A stretch of DNA of 6,814 nucleotides from Lachnospiraceae bacterium (GTDB lineage Bacteria; Bacillota; Clostridia; Lachnospirales; Lachnospiraceae). Where the stretch lies: the NCBI GenBank assembly GCA_017473665.1, contig JAFUKK010000107.1, forward strand, positions 1 through 6,814, given 5' to 3'. The notes beneath the pieces were generated by a model, which was not told the origin of the DNA, searched no databases, and worked only from the letters and a program-made list of their open reading frames with translations. Below are positions 1-5,123 of the stretch, in pieces. The first letter of the stretch is position 1, and every line of letters begins with the position of its first letter. Both the position numbers and the translations under genes were made by a program.

Positions 1-657
1 CAAGTCCTCGTTGCCCACTTCTTCTCTGGTGTAAGTACCCTTAATATGTCCCTTATCCATAATGAAGGTGATATCCCACAGTTCCTTTACCATCTCCAGC
101 ATATGGGTACTGATTAATACAGTACAACCCTGATTACGCAACTCCAAAATTACTTCCTTTAATTCCTTAATGGCCGCAGGATCCAGACCCACCATGGGCT
201 CATCCAGCATAATCACCTGAGGCTTGATCACCAGTGCGCACAGAATACTTACCTTCTGCATCATACCCTTGGACAATTCATTTCCCAATTTATCCACCTT
301 GTCATCCAATTCAAATCTTACCAGCAACTGCTGTACCTCTTCCTCTGTAATAGTGGAATTATATGCTCTACGGATAAATTCAATATGCTCTTTTACAGTC
401 AACGCCTCATACATATTAGGCAGTTCAGGTACATAAGCAAACTGTCTCTTGGCATCCATTTGCCAGGAATTGAGGCCCTGAATACGGATACCTCCCTTGT
501 AGCGCAACAATCCTGCAATACTCTTAATCACAGTGGACTTACCTGCACCATTGGGGCCCAACAGGATTCCCACCTTGCCATCGGGCACGCAGAAACTCAC
601 ATTGTCTGCTGCCAGTGTCTTGCCATATTTCTTAGTTACATTCATTACTTCTAACAT
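1..657 (-). CDS. ABC transporter ATP-binding protein, EcsA-like, C-terminus cut by window edge
   Basis: This is the nucleotide-binding subunit of an ABC transporter; it hydrolyses ATP at the cytoplasmic face of a membrane permease. The 219 visible residues carry all the core motifs: Walker A GPNGAGKST (34-42), signature LSKGM (128-132), Walker B VIMLDEP (148-154), D-loop GLDP (157-160) and switch His185. The Q-loop position reads YVPELP, with Glu78 where many ABC ATPases have Gln. That feature, together with the LSKGMMQK signature, resembles the EcsA/ABC-2 exporter branch rather than nutrient importers. The ATG at 655-657 follows GAGGAG at a short spacing. An in-frame ATG four codons later lacks a well-placed site. 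The gene lies 45 nt after the TraX-family gene with no clear terminator between, so co-transcription is likely. A permease gene is expected beyond position 1 but is not visible. The substrate cannot be deduced. Confidence 0.93.
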   Translation of the reverse strand, partial: MLEVMNVTKKYGKTLAADNVSFCVPDGKVGILLGPNGAGKSTVIKSIAGLLRYKGGIRIQGLNSWQMDAKRQFAYVPELPNMYEALTVKEHIEFIRRAYNSTITEEEVQQLLVRFELDDKVDKLGNELSKGMMQKVSILCALVIKPQVIMLDEPMVGLDPAAIKELKEVILELRNQGCTVLISTHMLEMVKELWDITFIMDKGHIKGTYTREEVGNEDL

Positions 658-702
658 ATTCTCCTCTTTCTGTATCCCTACCGACTCCCGGCGGATACCC
701 TT

Positions 703-1527
703 TTATAATGCCGGGTATGCACCCAGCCCCATGAAATAACTGATTAAGTACAATATCAATAAATGCGCCGGATAAAAAATGTAAAATAAATATTTTAATT
801 TTAGTCCACGCTTTCCGTTGTAAAACCAAACCGGTATAAACGCAAGGGGCGCTGTCATTTCCCAGATAAATACTGTTGCACCGGCTATGGTCTGGGCGAT
901 CTTGTTTCTACGGCTCACATAAATCACCATAATGCAAATGATTCCGATAGCACCATAATCCGTGTTTAAACGCTCTGCCAATACTGCTGCCAGCACAGCT
1001 ATAACCACAAGTAACGGCCAATACATAATTCTTACCACACGCTTCAGATGATGCCTCATGCGCTCCTCCAAGGTATCACAGACGATCATGGCCAACAACC
1101 CGATACTCAGGGTAAAATATACACTCTGGTACTGGGTGGACCAAACCTGTCCGGTCAGAGCCAAATTGAAAGGAATCTCGGAAATCACTGCAAACAATGC
1201 CATACGTCCCAAATACTTCCAACGATTCCGTGTCCTGCCAAGACCTTCCACCATCAGGAAAATAAAAATCGGGAAAGCCACACGACCTATCATTCGCATC
1301 AAAAAATAAATCCAATACAGATTTCCATGCTCATACAACCAGCTCATCAATGCTTGCGGATCCGTACTGTATGCCACGGTCATGTACCCCGCATCCCACA
1401 ACATCCTGCCCAGAATTACTGCACCTGCGTGATCGATCAACATCGTAATAACCGCTATCAGTTTCAGGGTACTTCCACTGATTCCCCTTTTCTCTCTTGT
1501 AACCAATTGCTCATTTAATTCTGTCAT
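703..1527 (-). CDS. TraX family integral membrane protein
   Basis: This 274-residue polytopic membrane protein resembles the TraX family (PF05857), whose F-plasmid member is needed for N-acetylation of pilin. Chromosomal Firmicute members have no established role, so no acetyltransferase function is assigned. Visible features are a short polar N-terminus, then about eight hydrophobic segments. The first contains LKLIAVITMLIDHAG (21-35) with the family-typical Asp32-His33. Further motifs are GRVAFPIF (81-88), SEIPFNL (116-122), TDYGAIGI (189-196), YNGKRG (236-241) and a C-terminal YPAHL (252-256). The open frame extends upstream to a GTG at 1537-1539 and an ATG at 1531-1533. The ATG at 1525-1527 is preferred because GAGGTGGG (1535-1542) lies 7 nt before it. 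No conjugation genes accompany it. It has its own promoter and probably leads into the downstream ABC ATPase gene, so a role in modifying or exporting a surface component is conceivable but speculative. Confidence 0.88.
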   Translation of the reverse strand: MTELNEQLVTREKRGISGSTLKLIAVITMLIDHAGAVILGRMLWDAGYMTVAYSTDPQALMSWLYEHGNLYWIYFLMRMIGRVAFPIFIFLMVEGLGRTRNRWKYLGRMALFAVISEIPFNLALTGQVWSTQYQSVYFTLSIGLLAMIVCDTLEERMRHHLKRVVRIMYWPLLVVIAVLAAVLAERLNTDYGAIGIICIMVIYVSRRNKIAQTIAGATVFIWEMTAPLAFIPVWFYNGKRGLKLKYLFYIFYPAHLLILYLISYFMGLGAYPAL

Positions 1528-1534
1528 TATCATT

Positions 1535-1542
1535 CCCACCTC
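1535..1542 (-). promoter_or_regulatory. Ribosome binding site deciding the traX start
   Basis: GAGGTGGG on the minus strand lies 7 nt before the ATG at 1525-1527. The alternative in-frame starts (GTG at 1537-1539, ATG at 1531-1533) overlap or abut this site and could not use it. Confidence 0.7.
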
Positions 1543-1545
1543 ATC

Positions 1546-1569
1546 AATGTATTAGGCACTTAATACATT
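1546..1569. promoter_or_regulatory. Palindromic operator candidate over the traX -10/+1 region
   Basis: Perfect 9-bp arms AATGTATTA and TAATACATT are separated by 6 bp. The right arm in window coordinates covers five of the six bases of the proposed -10 box (1565-1570). The rest spans the expected transcription start, a position typical of repressor operators. On the minus strand the site contains GTATTAAG and TAATAC. The same two elements occur in the larger palindrome ahead of the response regulator gene (2361-2395). The binding protein is unknown. Confidence 0.5.
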
Positions 1570-1593
1570 AATATACTTTAACACTTTTGTCAA
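1565..1593 (-). promoter_or_regulatory. Probable sigma-A promoter of traX
   Basis: A perfect -35 hexamer TTGACA (1588-1593) is followed, after a 17-bp spacer, by TAATGT (1565-1570). This -10 matches the consensus at the key first, second and last positions only. The surrounding DNA is AT-rich. The expected start near 1558 gives a leader of about 30 nt before the ATG at 1527. The weak -10 and the overlapping palindrome suggest a regulated promoter. Confidence 0.6.
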
Positions 1594-1600
1594 CTGGTAC

Positions 1601-1632
1601 TTTTGCACGATAAAGGATTTCATCGTGCAAAA
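1601..1632. repeat. Long inverted repeat between the response regulator terminator and the traX promoter
   Basis: Perfect 11-bp arms TTTTGCACGAT and ATCGTGCAAAA enclose a 10-nt centre. The centre adds three more AAA/TTT pairs if one base is bulged. The repeat lies 7 bp upstream of the traX -35 box, so its centre falls about 58 bp before the expected start. Neither side has a U-tract in the proper place, so it is not a normal intrinsic terminator. The outer T-run is shared with the U-tract of the preceding terminator. It could be an activator site or an RNA 3'-end structure. Confidence 0.55.
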
Positions 1633-1666
1633 AAAGGACCGGCTACCCTATTTTGTAGCCCAGTCC
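1629..1666 (-). terminator. Intrinsic terminator of the response regulator gene
   Basis: On the minus strand the arms GGCTAC and GTAGCC enclose AAAATAGG. The stem is extended outward by GGACT pairing with GGTCC, with one bulged G and one wobble pair. Seven Ts follow directly (1629-1635). The stop codon TAG (1643-1645) lies inside the descending arm, so the last codons of the gene form half of the terminator. Confidence 0.75.
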
Positions 1667-2332
1667 CCATACAGCCTTCACATATTTTGGTTTTTTCGGA
1701 TCATCCTCAATTTTTTCTCTAATGTGTCTGATATGCACCGGTATGGTATTGCCTGCTCCCAAAGGCGGAGCCTGCCAGATAGCCTCATATATCTCGTTGG
1801 CACTCAACACATGGCCTCTACGTACCATAAGTAATCTTAAAATCTTGTACTCAATAGGTGTAAGTTCTATCTCCTCCTCAGCCACTGTAACCGTTCTGGA
1901 AGAGTCATTCAACACCAGATTCTCCATTCGATATATCCTACTGATATTTCTTTGCATCTCCACCAACTGTGTATATCGACTCAAATGCATCTTGACCCGG
2001 GCCAACAATTCCAGCGGATTCATATCCATAGTCACATAATCATCTGCTCCTGCTCCCAAAGCCTCTATCTTAATATGTTCCGCCACAGGAGCGGACACAA
2101 CAATAATAGGCAGTGCACTGGCACTCCGAAGCTGTCGAATCAACTGTAAACCTTGGTACACCTCCGTCTCCTCCAAGAAGGAATCCACGATAATCATATC
2201 TGCCCTTGTTACTTGCTCCAATAACTGACCATCTTCCTCTGCCGTTACAATTTCTATATCTTCTGTAAAAAACAAATGGCTTAATGCGTCCATAATCCCT
2301 GTCTGATTATTGTATACCACTATATGTTTCAT
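1643..2332 (-). CDS. Orphan OmpR/VanR-family response regulator with degenerate receiver
   Basis: This 229-residue transcription factor has an N-terminal receiver-like domain (about 1-118) and a C-terminal winged-helix DNA-binding domain (about 134-229). The latter has family-typical ELTPIEYKILRLL (156-168), GNTIPVHIRHIREKIE (194-209) and the closing VWGLGYKI. The receiver keeps an aspartate in the usual phosphorylation setting (MIIVD, Asp50) and Ser80 at the Thr/Ser position. The Mg-binding acidic pair is replaced by Asn8-Asn9, and the conserved Lys by Met102 (TMD where TKP is usual). Phosphotransfer by the classical mechanism is therefore doubtful; it may work without phosphate or by ligand or partner binding. 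No histidine kinase is adjacent. AGGGG lies about 10 nt before the ATG. The gene forms its own unit: a terminator lies on each side, and a palindrome lies in its leader, perhaps for autoregulation. Confidence 0.93.
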   Translation of the reverse strand: MKHIVVYNNQTGIMDALSHLFFTEDIEIVTAEEDGQLLEQVTRADMIIVDSFLEETEVYQGLQLIRQLRSASALPIIVVSAPVAEHIKIEALGAGADDYVTMDMNPLELLARVKMHLSRYTQLVEMQRNISRIYRMENLVLNDSSRTVTVAEEEIELTPIEYKILRLLMVRRGHVLSANEIYEAIWQAPPLGAGNTIPVHIRHIREKIEDDPKKPKYVKAVWGLGYKIG

Positions 2333-2400
2333 TGCTTGTCACCCCTTTCGGAAGCTCTCTTGCTAAGCGTATTAATCCTCTTAATACGCTTAGCATACAT
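2329..2400 (-). other. Possible 23-codon leader ORF overlapping the response regulator start
   Basis: An ATG at 2398-2400 opens 23 codons rich in Lys and Arg (beginning MYAKRIKRINTLSK). They end in TGA (2329-2331), which overlaps the regulator's ATG by 4 nt (ATGA), an arrangement typical of translational coupling. However, much of the ORF is simply the palindrome at 2361-2395 read as codons, no ribosome binding site precedes the ATG, and the proposed promoter would start transcription at about this point. Coding is unproven and chance is the likelier explanation. Confidence 0.2.
2361..2395. promoter_or_regulatory. Perfect 15-bp-arm palindrome in the response regulator leader
   Basis: The arms TGCTAAGCGTATTAA and TTAATACGCTTAGCA are exact inverted copies around a 5-bp centre. 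The element starts 8 bp downstream of the TATAAT hexamer and ends 28 bp before the regulator ATG. As DNA it is well placed to be an operator. As RNA it would fold into a 15-bp hairpin with a GAGGA loop. No T-run follows, so it is not a terminator. It shares GTATTAAG and TAATAC with the traX-promoter palindrome (1546-1569), with the spacing one base longer. Confidence 0.7.
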
Positions 2401-2435
2401 CAGATTATAAAAATAATCAATACTATTTTTTTCAT
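2400..2435 (-). other. Possible 11-codon hydrophobic ORF (MKKIVLIIFII)
   Basis: ATG at 2433-2435 is preceded closely by GGTGGAG, a good ribosome binding site. The 11-residue product looks like the start of a membrane segment, and its TGA overlaps the next ORF's ATG (TGATG). The same bases contain the proposed -10 box of the response regulator, so a transcript from that promoter would not include this ORF. It may be a gene remnant or a chance ORF in AT-rich promoter DNA. Confidence 0.15.
2404..2409 (-). promoter_or_regulatory. Consensus -10 box of the response regulator gene
   Basis: A perfect TATAAT lies about 70 bp before the regulator ATG and just upstream of the palindrome. At 16-18 bp further upstream only A-rich sequence is seen (AAAAAA or GAAAAA), so the -35 element is poor. 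That suggests a weak or activator-dependent promoter, or a different true promoter. The unit is separated from truA by a terminator, so a promoter is needed somewhere in 2413-2474 or here. Confidence 0.45.
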
Positions 2436-2474
2436 TTCTCCACCATTTGCCAATAGGATTTATTTCCCACACAC

Positions 2475-2512
2475 AAAAAGTGTCCCTATATGTATAGACT
2501 ACATATAGGGAC
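2475..2512 (-). terminator. Strong intrinsic terminator after truA
   Basis: Perfect 13-bp arms GTCCCTATATGTA (2500-2512 read on minus) and TACATATAGGGAC enclose a 5-nt loop. On the minus strand AC and then five Ts (2475-2479) follow. It lies 21 nt after the truA stop and closes the engB-ytvI-truA unit. In the plus direction the flank is A-rich, so it looks mainly one-directional. Confidence 0.85.
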
Positions 2513-2533
2513 CAAAAGTTTCATCTTTTTAAA

Positions 2534-3274
2534 TTATTCGTAATATACTTCCAATAAAGTCAACCCCTTTGCCGGTACCAGCATACCGGAGTCCTCCCGA
2601 TTTCCTTTACAGAGTATCTGCTGTACACTTTCAGGACTGCGCTTACCACTACCCACTTCCACCAGTGTGCCTACCAAAATCCTCACCATATGATGCAAAA
2701 AACCGTTGCCCCGAAAGGTCAGTACCAATAAATCCTGCTCCCTTGCTATATCAATTTCATGAATAGTACGCACAGTGGACTTTTTGGTCTTTTTTAAGGA
2801 CGTAAATGCCCTAAAATCATGCTCCCCCAATAAATAGGCCGCTGCCTGTCTCAGAGCAACCACATCCAGCTGCTCCGGATACTGCCAGGCGTACCTACGC
2901 AGGAATACATCAGGCACCTCACTGTTTATAATCTGATACGCATATTTTTTACCGGTAGCATTTAGTCTGCTGTGAAATCTGGGAGCCGCCTCTGACACCT
3001 GTAACACTGCCACATCCTCCGGTAAATACTGATTGATATAGCGGTGCATCTCCTCCACGGACATGGTACTGTCGGTATGAAAATGGGCCACCTGCCCCTT
3101 GGCGTGGACACCTGCATCCGTCCTGCCACTGGCATGCACCTCAATGGGTTCCCCGCACATTCTGGTTAACAGCGTCTCCATCTTACCCTGTAGGGTATTG
3201 TCTGTAGACACCTGCTTTTGCCACCCTTGATAACGGGTCCCCTCATATTGCAACAACAATCTAATATTCCGCAT
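2534..3274 (-). CDS. truA: tRNA pseudouridine(38-40) synthase TruA
   Basis: TruA converts uridines 38, 39 and 40 in the tRNA anticodon stem-loop to pseudouridine in the cytoplasm, aiding frame maintenance. The 246-residue protein has the usual length and complete architecture. It starts with RLLLQYEGTRYQGWQ (5-19). The catalytic motif is GRTDAGVHA (50-58) with nucleophile Asp53. It also has RFHSR..ATGKKYAY (99-113), the GFLHHMVRILVG strand (191-202) and a C-terminal PAKGLTLLEVYY (234-245). Its ATG (3272-3274) lies inside the end of the upstream ytvI-like gene, a 14-nt overlap in a different frame. Its ribosome binding site AAAGGA is within that gene's last codons, so translation is probably coupled. 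A terminator follows directly, making truA the last gene of the unit. Confidence 0.97.
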   Translation of the reverse strand: MRNIRLLLQYEGTRYQGWQKQVSTDNTLQGKMETLLTRMCGEPIEVHASGRTDAGVHAKGQVAHFHTDSTMSVEEMHRYINQYLPEDVAVLQVSEAAPRFHSRLNATGKKYAYQIINSEVPDVFLRRYAWQYPEQLDVVALRQAAAYLLGEHDFRAFTSLKKTKKSTVRTIHEIDIAREQDLLVLTFRGNGFLHHMVRILVGTLVEVGSGKRSPESVQQILCKGNREDSGMLVPAKGLTLLEVYYE

Positions 3275-4445
3275 CCTTACGTTCCTTTTGTTCCTTTTCC
3301 AGCATCTGCTCTACCTGCACCATATCCACTGACTCAATCTTTCGGAAATGATTGATGCCTGCCACAAGAATCAATATACTGTTCTTGGTGGTATCAAATA
3401 CACCCTCTTCGTACATGGTGAAAATAATCAGTCCGATAGGGACCGCAATAATCATCCCCAGCACGCCCCCCAGTCTGAATCCAAGATATAGCAGAATCAA
3501 CGTAGGAATAGGCTCCACACCAATAGAATCTCCCACAAATTTGGGCTGAATCAATTGGCGTACCAGCTGTCCCACGCCCCACATAATCAACAAACCTATG
3601 GCCATGGTATAATTGCCACTAAGGATTTTGATAATCGCCCAAGGCACCATTACAGTACCTGTGCCAAAAAAGGGAAGTATGTCCAGGAAAGCAATTCCAA
3701 GTGCAATTAAAAATGCATACTCCACCTGCAAAATACTCAAACCTACCAGGAGCAACAGATACATCCACACTTCGATTTTTAACTGTGCCTTTAAATATCC
3801 TCCCACAGCTTTTTTTACACTACGGCTCACAATATTGTATCTGTCCACCAGAATACCAGGCATACGTTGATAAAACCAGGCACTGATATTGTTTCTCTCC
3901 AATACAAAGAGATAGGAAGACAACAATGCCATAATGACACCTATAATCACCGCAGGCAGACTCTTGGCAAAGTTACTTACCGCATCCCATGCAGGAGAAC
4001 TGATATTGCCAAGAAACTCACTCATATACACACCAATCTGATCACTTAGATTTGCAATACCTTCACGGATATTCTGAGGAAGCAGTTTATAAATATCATT
4101 GTAATTGCGTACAATATCCTGAATCTCTTTCTCCAAATTGGTCCAGAGCAAAGGTAATTCATTTACAAAACCGATTACCTCATCCACCAGCTTGGCTCCT
4201 ACCAAGTAAATCAAAAGTACCACCAAACCAATAAATAGAATAATCACAAATGCACTGCCGGCCTTACGCTTCAGACGCACCTTTTCCTCAAAAAAACGTA
4301 CCATGGGACTTACAATCCATGCAATAATATAACCGGCCACAAAAGGCGCAAAGAGTACCAAAAGTTTCGGTACTAAAAATAGAATTCCCAGAAAAATAAC
4401 CAGGGAAATGGCCAGATTCACTAAGGCCTTACAATATCTCTTCAT
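3261..4445 (-). CDS. AI-2E/PerM-family membrane protein, YtvI-like
   Basis: This 394-residue polytopic membrane protein is of the AI-2E transporter (PerM/UPF0118) superfamily. Its N-terminal part and overall layout resemble the sporulation-associated YtvI branch. Two hydrophobic segments (about 8-48) are followed by one at 64-84. A long polar extracytoplasmic-type stretch covers about 85-165, and a cluster of membrane segments covers about 165-370. Hallmarks are FLDILPFFGTG (253-263), RQLIQPKFVGDSIGVEP (296-312) and GFRLGGVLGMIIAVP (332-346). The tail is charged and rich in Glu and Lys. The frame is open up to 4502, but the ATG at 4443-4445 is chosen because AGGGGG sits 6 nt before it. The longer version would overlap engB by 44 nt and begin with a non-membrane, atypical extension. 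It lies between engB (13-nt gap) and truA (14-nt overlap). The substrate is unknown; a sporulation role is inferred from resemblance only. Confidence 0.9.
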   Translation of the reverse strand: MKRYCKALVNLAISLVIFLGILFLVPKLLVLFAPFVAGYIIAWIVSPMVRFFEEKVRLKRKAGSAFVIILFIGLVVLLIYLVGAKLVDEVIGFVNELPLLWTNLEKEIQDIVRNYNDIYKLLPQNIREGIANLSDQIGVYMSEFLGNISSPAWDAVSNFAKSLPAVIIGVIMALLSSYLFVLERNNISAWFYQRMPGILVDRYNIVSRSVKKAVGGYLKAQLKIEVWMYLLLLVGLSILQVEYAFLIALGIAFLDILPFFGTGTVMVPWAIIKILSGNYTMAIGLLIMWGVGQLVRQLIQPKFVGDSIGVEPIPTLILLYLGFRLGGVLGMIIAVPIGLIIFTMYEEGVFDTTKNSILILVAGINHFRKIESVDMVQVEQMLEKEQKERKDAEY

Positions 4446-4451
4446 TGGTAA

Positions 4452-4457
4452 CCCCCT
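4452..4457 (-). promoter_or_regulatory. Ribosome binding site deciding the ytvI-like start
   Basis: AGGGGG on the minus strand starts right after the engB stop codon and ends 6 nt before the ATG at 4443-4445. It supports this start over the in-frame ATG at 4500-4502. Confidence 0.75.
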
Positions 4458-4458
4458 A

Positions 4459-5067
4459 TTATTCGTCAATGGTCTCAACGGACTCCTCCACAATACTGTC
4501 AATCAATTCATATATCTCATCTCTACCCTGCTTAGTTTCTGCCGAAAAAGGAATAATCAAAGTATCCTTACCTGCACCCAAGCCGCTGCGCACCAGACTT
4601 ACCTGCTTTTGTATCTGACTACGCTTAATCTTGTCCAACTTAGTAGCAATGATTATGGGCTGATATCCGTTTTTCTGAATCCAACCATACATGATACGGT
4701 CATGCTCCGAGGGCGCATGGCTGATATCAATAAGCAGAAATACTGCCCGCAATTGCTTAGACTTATGTAAGTAATTTTCTATCATTTTGCCCCATTTTGC
4801 CTTTACTTCCTCATTGGCACGGGCATAGCCATAGCCCGGCAAATCCACAAAATACAGAGCATCATTGACATTATAAAAATTTATGGTCTGTGTCTTACCG
4901 GGCTGACTGCTGGTACGTGCCAGTGATTTCCGGTTCATCAAAGCATTTATCAGGGAGGACTTGCCCACATTACTCTTGCCTGCAAAAGCCACCTCCGGAT
5001 GCACATTCTCCGGCAACTTACTGGTAATGCCGCATACAGTCTCCAGCCCCACATTCTTTATTATCAT
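4459..5067 (-). CDS. engB: Ribosome biogenesis GTP-binding protein EngB (YsxC/YihA)
   Basis: EngB is a small TRAFAC-class GTPase needed for assembly of the large ribosomal subunit in bacteria. The 202-residue protein is full length, with all G motifs: G1 GKSNVGKS (30-37), the switch I region PGKTQTINF (56-64), G3 DLPGYGYA (75-82), G4 TKLD (142-145) and G5 SAE (175-177). ATG at 5065-5067 follows AAAGGCGG at 8 nt. The gene is second to clpX with only 56 nt between them, and that gap is mostly taken up by a terminator-like hairpin. Promoter space is almost absent, so expression must come from read-through of that hairpin or from a promoter inside clpX. In many Firmicutes lon genes precede engB; none is present here. 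Confidence 0.97.
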   Translation of the reverse strand: MIIKNVGLETVCGITSKLPENVHPEVAFAGKSNVGKSSLINALMNRKSLARTSSQPGKTQTINFYNVNDALYFVDLPGYGYARANEEVKAKWGKMIENYLHKSKQLRAVFLLIDISHAPSEHDRIMYGWIQKNGYQPIIIATKLDKIKRSQIQKQVSLVRSGLGAGKDTLIIPFSAETKQGRDEIYELIDSIVEESVETIDE

Positions 5068-5084
5068 AACTACTTCCGCCTTTC

Positions 5085-5113
5085 AAAAAGAGCACCGTCC
5101 TAAGGCGGTGCTC
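5085..5113 (-). terminator. Terminator-like hairpin between clpX and engB
   Basis: Eight-bp arms GAGCACCG and CGGTGCTC enclose an 8-nt loop, and five Ts (5085-5089) follow on the minus strand. It starts about 10 nt after the clpX stop. The U-tract lies directly before the engB ribosome binding site (5076-5083). Ts also flank the other side, so it could act in both directions. It could be a full terminator of clpPX or a partial one that sets the downstream level. Confidence 0.8.
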
Positions 5114-5123
5114 CATTTTTCAA

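Noticed and set aside
643..645. Alternative ABC ATPase start at the second in-frame ATG
   Set aside because: It would lie about 15 nt from GAGGAG and would remove conserved N-terminal residues; the ATG at 655-657 gives the normal family beginning.
1048..1518. Plus-strand ORF of 156 codons opposite traX
   Set aside because: It is antisense to a clearly recognisable membrane protein, has no family resemblance and reads as a shadow frame.
1528..1539. GTG (1537-1539) or ATG (1531-1533) as the traX start
   Set aside because: Both overlap or abut the only good ribosome binding site, GAGGTGGG at 1535-1542, which is correctly spaced for the ATG at 1525-1527.
1601..1632. Inverted repeat as an intrinsic terminator
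   Set aside because: The stem is strong, but no T-run follows it in either direction; the adjacent Ts belong to the preceding terminator at 1629-1666.
2329..2435. Remnant of a histidine kinase ahead of the response regulator
   Set aside because: A hydrophobic start and a basic stretch superficially recall a membrane segment and linker. No H-box, N-box or G-box residues exist and the region is only about 100 nt.
4446..4502. N-terminal extension of the YtvI-like protein to the ATG at 4500-4502
   Set aside because: It would overlap engB by 44 nt and add a non-membrane leader. AGGGGG six nt before the ATG at 4443-4445 fits much better.
4408..4770. Plus-strand ORF of 120 codons across the engB/ytvI-like junction
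   Set aside because: It is antisense to engB with its intact GTPase motifs, and its own product shows no recognisable features.
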